In this document: piece after piece, positions 15,601-22,535 of the stretch
Numbering within the stretch: the first letter of the stretch is position 1
Layout: each line of letters starts with the position of its first letter
NCBI RefSeq assembly: GCF_012767755.2
Contig: NZ_AP023189.1
Location: forward strand, 5,272,001 to 5,336,000
Origin: Pseudomonas tohonis
GTDB lineage: Bacteria > Pseudomonadota > Gammaproteobacteria > Pseudomonadales > Pseudomonadaceae
DNA length: 64,000 bases
Direction: 5' to 3'
Position numbers and translations under genes: made by a program
Notes under the pieces: model-generated
Seen by the model: only the letters and a program-made list of their open reading frames with translations
Databases searched by the model: none
Told to the model about the DNA's origin: nothing

Positions 15601-16965
15601 TCAGGCCTGGTTCAGGTACCAGCGCCAGTCCTGCTCGCCGACCTCGGCCATGAACTGGCGGTACTCGGCGCGCTTCACCGCGAGGTAGACGCCGAGGAAC
15701 TCCGCGCCCAGGGCCTCGCGGGCCCAGCCGGAGTTCTCCAGGGCCTGCAGCGCGGTCAGCCAGTCGGTCGGCAGCAGCTCCTTGGCCTGTGCATAACCGT
15801 TGCCCTCGATCGGTTCGCCCGGGTCGATCTCGTCGCGGATGCCGCGATGGATGGCGGCGAGGATGGCGGCCGCCGCGAGGTAGGGGTTGGCGTCGGCCCC
15901 GCAGATGCGGTGTTCGATGTGGCGGGTGTAGGCCGGGCCACCGGGCACGCGCAGGCTGACGGTGCGGTTGTCCACACCCCAGGTCGGCGCCAGCGGCGCG
16001 TAGCTGTTGGCCTGGAAGCGGCGGTAGGAGTTGGCGTTGGGGCAGAACAGCAGCAGCGAATCGAGCAGCGAGGCGAGCATGCCGCCCACGGCCAGGCGCA
16101 GCTGCGGGGTGCCGGCCGGGTCTTCGCTGGCGAACAGGTTGCGGCCCTCGGTGTCGGCCAGGCTGACATGCATGTGCATGCCGGTGCCGGCCAGGTGATC
16201 GAAGGGCTTGGCCATGAAACAGGCCTGCATGCCATGGGCATTGGCCACGCCCTTGACCAGGCGCTTGTAGCGCACGGCCTGGTCCATGGCCTCCAGCGCG
16301 TCGCCGTGTTCCAGGGTGATCTCCACCTGGCCGGGCGCGTATTCGGAAATGGCGGTGCGGGCGGGAATGCCCTGGGCCTTGCAGGCGGCATAGAGGTCGG
16401 CGAGGAAGGGCTCGATCTGTTCCAGCTCGCGCAGGCCGTAGACCTGGGTGGTGCGCGGGCGACGACCGTCGCCGTCCAGCGCCGGTTGCGGGCGGCCCTG
16501 GGCATCGGGCTTCTGGTCCAGCAGGTAGAACTCCAGCTCACAGGCCATCACGGGGTGGAAGCCGTCGGCCTTGAGGCGCTCGATCACCTCGATCAGCACG
16601 TGGCGCGGGTCGGCGATGGCGGCGGGCATGCCTTCGCTCGGGTGCATGCTGACCTGTACGGCGGCGGTGGGCATGCGACGCCAGGGCATGCGCACCAGGC
16701 TGCCGGCCAGCGGGTAGGCGCGGCAGTCGATGTCGCCCACGTCCCAGACCAGGCCGGAGTTCTCCACATCGTCGCCATTGAGGGTGAGGCCGAGAATGGT
16801 GCTCGGCAGCGGCCGGCCGCTCTGGTACACGGCGAGCAGCTCGTCACGGTGCAGCAGCTTGCCCCGTGGCACGCCATTGGCGTCGAGGATGAACAGCTCG
16901 AAGGCGTCGATATCGGGGTTCTGGTCGAGAAAGTCTCGGGCTTCCTGCTCTGTGGCGAATTTCAT
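15601..16965 (-). CDS. puuA: glutamine synthetase-like gamma-glutamylpolyamine synthetase
   Basis: A 454-residue member of the glutamine-synthetase fold that joins glutamate to an amine using ATP, as PuuA or PauA do. Signatures include ELFILDANGVPRGK, MACELEFYLLDQ, GTGMHMHVSLAD, NSYRRFQANSYAPLAPTWG and EHRICGADANPYLA. It lacks the adenylylation-site region of canonical GlnA. The start ATG at 16965 gives MKFATEQEARDFLDQNPDI; the frame stays open to 17019 with no better start. It precedes the PuuB-like oxidase on the same strand. Pseudomonas has up to seven PauA paralogues, so the assignment to a particular amine is not possible here. Confidence 0.9.
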   Translation of the reverse strand: MKFATEQEARDFLDQNPDIDAFELFILDANGVPRGKLLHRDELLAVYQSGRPLPSTILGLTLNGDDVENSGLVWDVGDIDCRAYPLAGSLVRMPWRRMPTAAVQVSMHPSEGMPAAIADPRHVLIEVIERLKADGFHPVMACELEFYLLDQKPDAQGRPQPALDGDGRRPRTTQVYGLRELEQIEPFLADLYAACKAQGIPARTAISEYAPGQVEITLEHGDALEAMDQAVRYKRLVKGVANAHGMQACFMAKPFDHLAGTGMHMHVSLADTEGRNLFASEDPAGTPQLRLAVGGMLASLLDSLLLFCPNANSYRRFQANSYAPLAPTWGVDNRTVSLRVPGGPAYTRHIEHRICGADANPYLAAAAILAAIHRGIRDEIDPGEPIEGNGYAQAKELLPTDWLTALQALENSGWAREALGAEFLGVYLAVKRAEYRQFMAEVGEQDWRWYLNQA

Positions 16966-17299
16966 CTGGCTCTCTTCAGCGCCGCATCGGGCGCACGTGA
17001 TGATCCCGGGCAAGGCCATGCAAACACTGTGCAGGCGTGCGTTCGGGAGCGGGTCGTCGCGTGACGGACGGCGGCCAGGAGGGTGGCCGGTCCGGAATCA
17101 GAAGGGAGCAGCGTCCGGCGGGCGCGCGTGGCGGCAGTGCCAGAGGGCCCAGAAGGCCAGTTCGAGGGGAAGGGAGACGCTGGGCTGGCCCGGCCACCGA
17201 CGCTCGCACCGAATACCGCGCCCCGCCGGTGCGGCGAGGGGCTCGGAGGGTGCGATCAGCGACGGGGGAAAACCCATTGAAAGAGGCCTGGATATGGAA

Positions 17300-17315
17300 T
17301 GGCACGAGCCTCGCA
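17300..17315 (+). promoter_or_regulatory. sigma-54 (-24/-12) promoter-like element
   Basis: TGGCACGAGCCTCGCA matches the consensus TGGCACG-N4-TTGCA at all but one core base, with correct GG-to-GC spacing. It points rightwards, where no plus-strand gene is seen for nearly 2 kb. It could drive an unannotated RNA or be coincidental. Confidence 0.4.
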
Positions 17316-17411
17316 CGCCACGATGGGTGCTTAAAATCCAGTTTTTTCTATCTTTGGTTCATCAGGCACTAAACAAATGCACGGTGGGATTCGCGGAGGC
17401 CCGGTGCCGCT

Positions 17412-17476
17412 GTGGGAGCGGTTTCAACCGCGAAAACCCAGGCACCGAGCCCGATCGCGAATGAACTCGCCCCCAC
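17412..17476. repeat. palindromic repeat, inverted diverged copy of the 13833/14032 unit
   Basis: Runs from GTGGGAGCGGTTTCAACCGC to CGCGAATGAACTCGCCCCCAC. Read on the other strand it has the same order of arms as the units at 13833 and 14032. It sits 18 bases beyond the end of the 17494 gene. Confidence 0.75.
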
Positions 17477-17493
17477 GAAAGAGCAGGCGGGAC

Positions 17494-18030
17494 TCATTCG
17501 TCGTCCTGCGCGCCCTTCATGGATTCGTAGACTTCCACGGCGTCGATCTGCAGCTCGTCAGCCAGCTCCAGCACGCGGGCCACGTCCTGCTTGTAGACCA
17601 GCACGGCCTGGAGGATGTCGTCTTCCATCGGGTCGCTGAAGCCCACCAGCACGTAGCCGCCCTTTTCCGGGTAGAGCGCGCTGAGCTGGACCTGGATGCG
17701 GTGTATGGCACGCAGCGGGTCGACCTTCTTCAGCTGCTTGGGCTGGATGTTGAAGCTCACCTCGGGACCGAAGGAGGCGATGATCTGCGCCAGCAGGTCC
17801 GGGTAGTCGTCGGCGTGGAAGAGCACGGTCTCCGGCAGGCTGCCGACCACCACCCATTCGCCCAGGGGGATGGTGAAGCTGTCGTCGTAGTTGATGTCCG
17901 GGTTGGCGGCGAGGAAGGCCTCGGGATCGGCATAGGCCTGGGCGGCTTCGTCGGCGATCTTGTCGATTTCCTCATCCGACATGCAGCCCGAGCTGATTTT
18001 GGTGATGAGTTCGATCAGCTGCGTTTTCAT
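17494..18030 (-). CDS. conserved hypothetical protein next to pcs
   Basis: A 178-residue acidic soluble protein without signal peptide or membrane segment. It begins MKTQLIELITKISSGCMSDE and contains IPLGEWVVVGSLPETVLFHAD, NIQPKQLKKVDPLRAIHRI and EKGGYVLVGFSDPMEDDIL. I do not recognise a catalytic motif. The ATG at 18030 is preferred over the longer open frame to 18120 because it is followed by the compact globular sequence and the upstream part overlaps the pcs terminator. It follows pcs on the same strand; a similar small gene beside pcs is what I recall from P. aeruginosa, but the hairpin between them suggests separate transcripts. Function unknown. Confidence 0.75.
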   Translation of the reverse strand: MKTQLIELITKISSGCMSDEEIDKIADEAAQAYADPEAFLAANPDINYDDSFTIPLGEWVVVGSLPETVLFHADDYPDLLAQIIASFGPEVSFNIQPKQLKKVDPLRAIHRIQVQLSALYPEKGGYVLVGFSDPMEDDILQAVLVYKQDVARVLELADELQIDAVEVYESMKGAQDDE

Positions 18031-18117
18031 CTGGAAAGGGTCCTGCGGGTGGGAAACAAGGCGTGAAGGATATAGGCAAGTCACCTTGCCGACCATGCGA
18101 GCCCGGCTCGTCGCGCC

Positions 18118-18148
18118 CACAAAAAAGCCCGTCGCGAGGACGGGCTCT
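18118..18148 (-). terminator. Rho-independent terminator of pcs
   Basis: Stem AGCCCGTC (18126-18133) and GACGGGCT (18139-18146) is perfect, with a 5-base loop. On the minus strand it is followed by a run of six T (A at 18121-18126). It lies 18 bases after the pcs stop. Confidence 0.9.
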
Positions 18149-18165
18149 TGTGCAGCGGTCGCGGA

Positions 18166-18888
18166 TCAGGCCCGCAGCTTGCCGCTCCAGTCCATCAGGC
18201 TGCGCCACAGGCAGACGCCGACGAAGTAGGCCGAGGACAGGCCCCATAGGGCGACCATCATGGATTTCAGGTCGGGGTACTGGATGATCAGGAACATGCT
18301 GCTGAGCATCCACACGAAGGTCACGGTGATGTTCAGCGGCATCAGCTTGCGCACGCGGAAGGGGTGCAGGAATTTCAGCTTGGTCAGCGTCAGCGCGGCC
18401 AGCACGCAGATGATCGCGAAGCTCGCCACCGGCGGCAGGTCGATCAGGTACAGGTACAGCGCCACCACGTTCCAGGCGGCCGGGAAGCCGACGAAGTAGT
18501 TGTCGCTGCTCTTCATGTTCAGGTTGCAGAAGCAGAACAGCGACGACACCAGGATCAGGCTCACGGTGGGCAGCACGGTGTAGTCAGGCAGCGGCACGTA
18601 GCGGTAGATGAAGAGCGCGGGGATGAATACGTAGGTCAGGTAGTCGATGACCAGGTCGAGGGTGGAGCCATCGAAGTTCGGCAGCATGGTGCTGGTCTGG
18701 ACCTTGCGCGCGAAGCTGCCGTCCAGGCCGTCCACCAGCAGGGCGGCGCCGAGCCAGAGCAGGCAGTCGCGGGGCTGGTTGTCGAACAGAGCGAGGATGG
18801 CCATCAGGGCCAGTACCACGCCGGTGGCGGTCACGCCGTGAGCGGACCAGGCCTTGGCCTTGTTGACCGTATTGATTTGAGTGGACAC
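18166..18888 (-). CDS. pcs: phosphatidylcholine synthase (CDP-diacylglycerol + choline)
   Basis: A 240-residue integral membrane enzyme that condenses CDP-diacylglycerol with choline to make phosphatidylcholine. The modified CDP-alcohol phosphotransferase motif of bacterial Pcs is present as LDGSFARK, then LPNFDGSTLDLVIDYLTYVF, with the aspartates of DG-AR-G-D-D in order. About seven to eight hydrophobic segments follow. The open frame runs to a TTG at 18933, but the GTG at 18888 (VSTQINTVNKAKAWSAHG) follows a GAATAGAGA-type site and gives the usual length. PC synthesis by this route needs external choline and is common in host-associated Pseudomonas. Confidence 0.92.
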   Translation of the reverse strand: MSTQINTVNKAKAWSAHGVTATGVVLALMAILALFDNQPRDCLLWLGAALLVDGLDGSFARKVQTSTMLPNFDGSTLDLVIDYLTYVFIPALFIYRYVPLPDYTVLPTVSLILVSSLFCFCNLNMKSSDNYFVGFPAAWNVVALYLYLIDLPPVASFAIICVLAALTLTKLKFLHPFRVRKLMPLNITVTFVWMLSSMFLIIQYPDLKSMMVALWGLSSAYFVGVCLWRSLMDWSGKLRA

Positions 18889-19205
18889 GTGCGTCTCTAT
18901 TCCGCTGAGTGGGTGACGATAATCCGTAGACAACTGGATTTTCTTACGCGTTCATCAGATAACACTGACGACGATGCGCACAATGCCGAAAATTCTACTC
19001 GTTGCGCTACTAATTCGCTGCTAGGCCATTCACAAGCGACGGCGATTTCCTCCGCCAAGCGCCCCGTTCCTTCCAGCCGCACGGCTCTGCAATGGGCTTC
19101 GGGCCCGGTGGCGCCGCTTATCGGTCCACGTCCGTCCCCGGCAGCTTGCATCGGCCGCCGACGCGCTGCACCCTAGCGACCTTTCCCACAGCTCCCGCTA
19201 CCGGC
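18889..19205. other. intergenic region between pcs and the CWC gene
   Basis: A 317-base gap between divergent genes, with a moderately AT-rich stretch at 18915-19020 that probably holds both promoters. I see no strong dyad or gene in it. Confidence 0.5.
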
Positions 19206-19412
19206 ATGAATCAGGCCCCCGACCCTTCGCGCTGCCCGCTCTGCGGCCTGGCCAACGACTGCGCCGAAGCATCCGCCAGCGGCCAGCCCTGCTGGTGCTT
19301 GCACACCCCGATCGACCCCGAAGCGCTGCGCCGCATCCCGCTGGACGCCCAGGGCAAGGCCTGCCTCTGCCCCCGCTGCGCCGGCCTGTTGACGCCCGAA
19401 GAGCCGAGCTGA
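19206..19412 (+). CDS. small cysteine-rich CWC-family protein
   Basis: A 68-residue protein with paired cysteines: CPLCGLANDC, then QPCWCLHTPIDPEALRRIP and ACLCPRCAGLL. This spacing, with the CWC motif, is that of the short cysteine-rich CWC family, probably metal binding, function not established. The open frame extends upstream, but ATG at 19206 gives the compact family form MNQAPDPSRC. Its TGA shares one base with the ATG of rsuA (TGATG), so the two are translationally coupled, a pairing suggesting a role near rRNA modification. Confidence 0.85.
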   Translation: MNQAPDPSRCPLCGLANDCAEASASGQPCWCLHTPIDPEALRRIPLDAQGKACLCPRCAGLLTPEEPS

Positions 19413-20104
19413 TGCGCCTCGACCGCCTGCTCGGCAACCTTCCCGACCTCAACCGCCAGGCCGCGCGCCTGCAACTGGCCACCGGGCGCGTGCGGGTCAA
19501 CGGCGTCGTGGCCACCGACGGCAGCCTCGAAGTGCGGGTGTTCGACCGCGTCACCCTCGACGAACGCGAAGTGCAGCCCGGCAAGCCGGCGCGCTACTTC
19601 ATGCTGCACAAGCCCGCCGGCTGGGTCAGTGCCACCGAACACCCCGAACACCCCACGGTGCTCGACCTGCTCGAGGAGCCCGACAAGCACGAGCTGCACC
19701 TGGGCGGGCGCCTCGACCTCAACACCACCGGGCTGCTGCTGATCACCAACGACGGCCTCTGGTCACGCCGCCTCACCCTGCCGCAGACCAAGCAGCCCAA
19801 GGTCTACTACGTGGAAACCGAGCAGGAGATAGACCCGGCCTGCATCGACGCCTTCGCCCAGGGCCTCTACTTCGCCTACGAGGACCTCACCACCCGCCCC
19901 GCGCAGCTGGAGATCCTCGCCCCCCGCGCAGCGCGGCTGACCTTGCACGAAGGCCGCTACCACCAGGTCAAGCGCATGTTCGGCCACTTCCGGAACAAGG
20001 TGCTGCGCCTGCACCGCGAGAGCATGGGCGCCCTGCCCCTCGACCCGGCCCTGCAACCCGGGCAGTACCGCGCCCTGACGGCGGAAGAGATCGCCCTCTT
20101 CTGA
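19412..20104 (+). CDS. rsuA: 16S rRNA pseudouridine synthase, RsuA/RluB family
   Basis: A 230-residue pseudouridine synthase. An S4-like RNA-binding domain (MRLDRLLGNLPDLNRQAARL; VRVNGVVATDGS) covers residues 1-55. The catalytic motif GGRLDLNTTGLLLITND contains nucleophile Asp102. The C-terminal part has LHEGRYHQVKRMFGHFRNKV, the conserved family segment. Of this family RsuA modifies U516 of 16S rRNA; the family membership is firm, the target is inferred. The ATG at 19412 overlaps the CWC stop. Confidence 0.88.
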   Translation: MRLDRLLGNLPDLNRQAARLQLATGRVRVNGVVATDGSLEVRVFDRVTLDEREVQPGKPARYFMLHKPAGWVSATEHPEHPTVLDLLEEPDKHELHLGGRLDLNTTGLLLITNDGLWSRRLTLPQTKQPKVYYVETEQEIDPACIDAFAQGLYFAYEDLTTRPAQLEILAPRAARLTLHEGRYHQVKRMFGHFRNKVLRLHRESMGALPLDPALQPGQYRALTAEEIALF

Positions 20105-20587
20105 TCACCGACGGCCGGCCGCCAGCGAACTGCAACGCCCACCGCGCCAACGGCTCGGAACGTGATCGGAAACGGTCCTTAGGCGGCCGGGCGCGTAACA
20201 GAGCGGCAGCCTTTTCTTCACGACCCGACGGGCTGCATGGAAAAAGTGCCGATTCGTGCTTGCGGGGGTCATGGGTGTCTGCTTGAATCCAAACCGTAGG
20301 TCAGAGTGTGACCAATGAGTCATTCCAGCCTTCCAAGCGATCCGCAACACCCCGGCCTCACCCGCCGACATGGGTTTCCTGCCTGGTCAAAGTGCACTTC
20401 CGGCCCCTGCAAAGGGCGCTGGCAGCCCCGCTCTTTTTCGACCTAAGTTATTGAAAAATAAATAATTCCAAAAAAACCGCCTGACATTCTCTTGTCATCT
20501 CCAGGCGTTTATCTGACTGCCCGAATGCTCCGCGAACGAAGCTCCTCGCCTCGTCCGCACGACCCACTTGCGCCAGGAGGAAACGAC
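20105..20587. other. 483-base region upstream of phaG
   Basis: No gene recognised. The last 150 bases are conspicuously AT-rich (AGTTATTGAAAAATAAATAA near 20446-20465) and lead into a nested palindrome at 20478-20507, so the phaG promoter and a control site are probably here. Confidence 0.6.
20478..20507. promoter_or_regulatory. nested inverted repeat upstream of phaG
   Basis: Outer arms CGCCTG (20478-20483) and CAGGCG (20502-20507) enclose inner arms TGACA (20482-20486) and TGTCA (20493-20497). It lies just after the AT-rich stretch and 80 bases before the phaG start. Operator and 5' UTR hairpin are both possible. Confidence 0.45.
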
Positions 20588-21472
20588 ATGAGGGCACAGA
20601 CCCAGGTCGTCACGATCGACAGGAAGTACAAGGTACACACGGAGTTCTACGGCAACCCTCAAGCCAGCCGCACGATCATTCTGGTCAACGGCTCGCTGGC
20701 CACCACAGCCTCGTTCGCGCAAACGGTGAAGTACCTGCAACCGCAGTTCAACGTGGTGCTCTACGACCAGCCCTACGCCGGCCGCTCCAAGCCCCACAAC
20801 GACCACAGCCGGCCGATCACCAAGGAAACCGAGGCGGAGATCCTCCTCGAACTCATCGAGCACTACCAGGCGGACTACCTCTCGTCCTTCTCCTGGGGCG
20901 GCGTCGCCACCCTGCTCGCCCTCGGCCAGAGCCCGGCGCGGATCAAGAAGGCGGTGATCAACTCCTTCTCGCCGATCCTCAACGAGCCAATGCTCGACTA
21001 CATGAAGAACGGCATGAACTACCTGCAGGCCGTGGATCGCGAGAACGTCGGCGCCCTGGTCAACGACACCATCGGCCGCTACCTGCCGGCGCTGTTCAAG
21101 CGTTTCAATCACAAGCACGTCGCCAGCCTCGACGAGCACGAATACCGGCAGATGCACTTCCATATCCGCCAGGTGCTGTCGCTGGACGCCAACTGCTACG
21201 TCGATTGCCTCAAGGCGGTGGACATCCCGCTGCTGTTCATCAACGGCGAGCACGACGTCTACACATCCCCCAAGGACGCCAGGCTGTTCGCCGAGCACGT
21301 GCGTGATTGCCAGTTCGAAACCATCCGCAATGCCGGGCACTTCATCGACCTGGAACACAAGGCCGGCTGGCTGCAGACGCAGCAGGTGCTGCTGGGCTTC
21401 CTCAACGCCCCCGCCAGCACCCAGCAACCGCGTCACCTGCAGCCTCAGCCCGCCCAGGCAATGGCCGTCTGA
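20588..21472 (+). CDS. phaG: PhaG, 3-hydroxyacyl-ACP to CoA channelling enzyme
   Basis: A 294-residue alpha/beta hydrolase-fold protein matching PhaG of P. putida (295 aa), which links fatty acid synthesis to medium-chain polyhydroxyalkanoate monomers (described first as a transacylase, later as a thioesterase). Shared blocks are ILVNGSLATTASFAQTV, YDQPYAGRSKPHN, ITKETEAEILLELIEH and NDTIGRYLPALFKRFNH. The nucleophile is Ser102 in SSFSWGGVATLL, with FINGEHDVYTSPKDA and NAGHFIDLEHK supplying the acid and histidine. RhlA is the close alternative, but RhlA differs at most of these blocks. ATG at 20588 follows a strong AGGAGG site. No pha polymerase genes lie nearby. Confidence 0.92.
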   Translation: MRAQTQVVTIDRKYKVHTEFYGNPQASRTIILVNGSLATTASFAQTVKYLQPQFNVVLYDQPYAGRSKPHNDHSRPITKETEAEILLELIEHYQADYLSSFSWGGVATLLALGQSPARIKKAVINSFSPILNEPMLDYMKNGMNYLQAVDRENVGALVNDTIGRYLPALFKRFNHKHVASLDEHEYRQMHFHIRQVLSLDANCYVDCLKAVDIPLLFINGEHDVYTSPKDARLFAEHVRDCQFETIRNAGHFIDLEHKAGWLQTQQVLLGFLNAPASTQQPRHLQPQPAQAMAV

Positions 21473-21485
21473 CCGCCCCGCGCAG

Positions 21486-21504
21486 GCCCCCGCAACGGGG
21501 GCTT
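21486..21504 (+). terminator. short GC-rich hairpin after phaG
   Basis: GCCCCCG (21486-21492) pairs with CGGGGGC (21496-21502) with a 3-base loop, 14 bases past the stop, followed only by TT. A weak terminator candidate. Confidence 0.5.
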
Positions 21505-21594
21505 CCACCACCCGCCGTCGAGAAGAGGCGTGCATCAAGTGCATGACCGGGCTTCATTTCGGCCAAGGCTTCTGGTAAAAAGGCGGCCTTGAAA

Positions 21595-21668
21595 GCGGGC
21601 GTCGTATAATGGCATTACCTGAGCTTCCCAAGCTCATGACGAGGGTTCGATTCCCTTCGCCCGCTCCA
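21595..21668 (+). tRNA. tRNA-Gly (anticodon CCC)
   Basis: A complete cloverleaf: acceptor GCGGGCG (21595-21601) pairs with CGCCCGC (21658-21664); anticodon stem TGAGC/GCTCA with loop TTCCCAA, giving anticodon CCC; T arm GAGGGTTCGATTCCCTT; discriminator T and encoded CCA at 21666-21668. The D arm TATAATGGCATTA is normal for glycine tRNA. A terminator follows within 10 bases, so it is a single-gene transcript. Confidence 0.96.
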
Positions 21669-21675
21669 GACATAG

Positions 21676-21710
21676 AAAGGCCCGCAGTCTCATCGAGATG
21701 CGGGCCTTTT
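21676..21710 (+). terminator. Rho-independent terminator of the tRNA-Gly transcript
   Basis: AAAGGCCCGCA (21676-21686) pairs with TGCGGGCCTTT (21699-21709) around a 12-base loop that itself can pair, and ends in TTTT. Confidence 0.92.
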
Positions 21711-21724
21711 GCTTTCCAGCTCCC

Positions 21725-21756
21725 GTAGGTTGGCGCCGAGCGCAGCGAGGCCCAAC
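21725..21756 (+). repeat. left inverted repeat flanking the toxin-antitoxin pair
   Basis: Starts GTAGGTTGGCGCCGAGC and ends GAGGCCCAAC. The segment 22479-22509 beyond the toxin gene is its imperfect inverted complement (about 31 bases, a few mismatches). The sequence also resembles a dispersed Pseudomonas intergenic repeat, so the flanking may be coincidental. Confidence 0.7.
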
Positions 21757-21822
21757 GGCTCATTGGCATAATCTGCCAATCCCCCATACAGTGGCCCACT
21801 CCCCCCTCTTGGAGTCGATGCC

Positions 21823-22107
21823 ATGCCTACCCGAAACGTGGTGCTCAGCGACCACCAACACGAATTTGTCGAACGCCTGGTGCAATCCGGTTGCTATCAG
21901 AACGCGAGCGAGGTGCTGCGCGAAGGGCTGCGCCTTATCGAGGAGCGTGAGCGCCTGGAAGCAGCCAAGCTCGATGTGCTCCAGCAGGCGGCCCGTAAAG
22001 GTCGGGAAGATATCGCGGCGGGTCGTTACCTGGATGTGGAAGATGCCCAGCTCGAAGACATCATCGGCCAGCTTGGCCAGCAGGCCGCTCGACGCAAGCA
22101 AGACTGA
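21823..22107 (+). CDS. ParD-family antitoxin
   Basis: A 94-residue type II antitoxin. The N-terminal half (NVVLSDHQHEFVERLVQSGC then YQNASEVLREGLRLIEERER) is the ribbon-helix-helix DNA-binding domain of ParD/CopG antitoxins, and the charged C-terminal tail (GREDIAAGRYLDVED...ARRKQD) would wrap the toxin. Its TGA shares one base with the toxin ATG, the coupling typical of these pairs. RHH antitoxins repress their own promoter, here in the short AT-richer gap after the left repeat. It lies directly downstream of tRNA-Gly. Confidence 0.9.
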   Translation: MPTRNVVLSDHQHEFVERLVQSGCYQNASEVLREGLRLIEERERLEAAKLDVLQQAARKGREDIAAGRYLDVEDAQLEDIIGQLGQQAARRKQD

Positions 22108-22460
22108 TGGCCCGGTACCGTTTATCCAAAGCCGCGCAAGCCGACATCCTCGACATTCTGGCCTGGACGGACGAGCAGTTCGGCGAGATTGCACGCCAGC
22201 GCTATCAGGCCCTGATCGTTGCCGGCCTGCGTGATGTCGCATCAGCCCCGAACCAGGCCGGCAGCGCGGAACGACCGGAGCTCGGCGACGGCGTTCGCTC
22301 CTGGCATCTACGACTGAGTCGCGAACGGGGCCGCACAGCGTCGGGCATCGTGCGCAATCCCCGGCACTTCCTTATCTACCGGCAAGAGGCGGACAGGATC
22401 GTGATCGACCGGGTTCTACACGATGCGATGGAGCTCTCGCGTCACCTGCCTGTCGAGTAG
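22107..22460 (+). CDS. ParE/RelE-superfamily toxin
   Basis: A 117-residue toxin with the ParE fold signatures YRLSKAAQADILDILAWTDEQFG near the N-terminus, RYQALIVAGLRDVASAPN in the centre and GIVRNPRHFLIYRQEADRIVI then DRVLHDAMELSRHL at the end. The last motif, R-h-LH-x-x-x-D/E, is the conserved ParE strand. ParE toxins poison gyrase whereas RelE cleaves mRNA; the ParD partner favours the former. It overlaps the antitoxin by one base. Confidence 0.9.
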   Translation: MARYRLSKAAQADILDILAWTDEQFGEIARQRYQALIVAGLRDVASAPNQAGSAERPELGDGVRSWHLRLSRERGRTASGIVRNPRHFLIYRQEADRIVIDRVLHDAMELSRHLPVE

Positions 22461-22478
22461 GCTGGCTGATATCCCCAT

Positions 22479-22509
22479 GTTGGGCTTCGCACGCTCAGCA
22501 CCAACCTAC
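22479..22509 (-). repeat. right inverted repeat flanking the toxin-antitoxin pair
   Basis: Starts GTTGGGCTTCGCACGC and ends CACCAACCTAC; inverted partner of 21725-21756. It begins 18 bases after the toxin stop. Confidence 0.7.
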
Positions 22510-22535
22510 GGTGATCACCGTGCGCAGCCCGCCCT

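Larger units (their letters stand above)
16966..17493. other. 528-base intergenic region
   Basis: No convincing gene on either strand. It should contain the promoter of the puuA-like gene on the minus strand (an AT-rich stretch lies at 17330-17380). It also holds a sigma-54-like element at 17300-17315 pointing the other way and a palindromic repeat at 17412-17476. Confidence 0.6.

Noticed and set aside
17377..18066. A 229-codon plus-strand gene downstream of the sigma-54-like site
   Set aside because: It is antisense to the 178-residue hypothetical gene, which has better codon statistics and start; the product is low-complexity.
20588..21472. rhlA (rhamnolipid precursor synthesis)
   Set aside because: The sequence blocks (NGSLATTASFAQTV, DQPYAGRSKPHN, KETEAEILLELIEH) match PhaG, not RhlA, and no rhlB or rhl regulator is nearby.
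21595..22509. A prophage or integrative element at the tRNA-Gly
   Set aside because: No integrase, phage gene or direct repeat of the tRNA 3' end is visible; the only cargo is a toxin-antitoxin pair.
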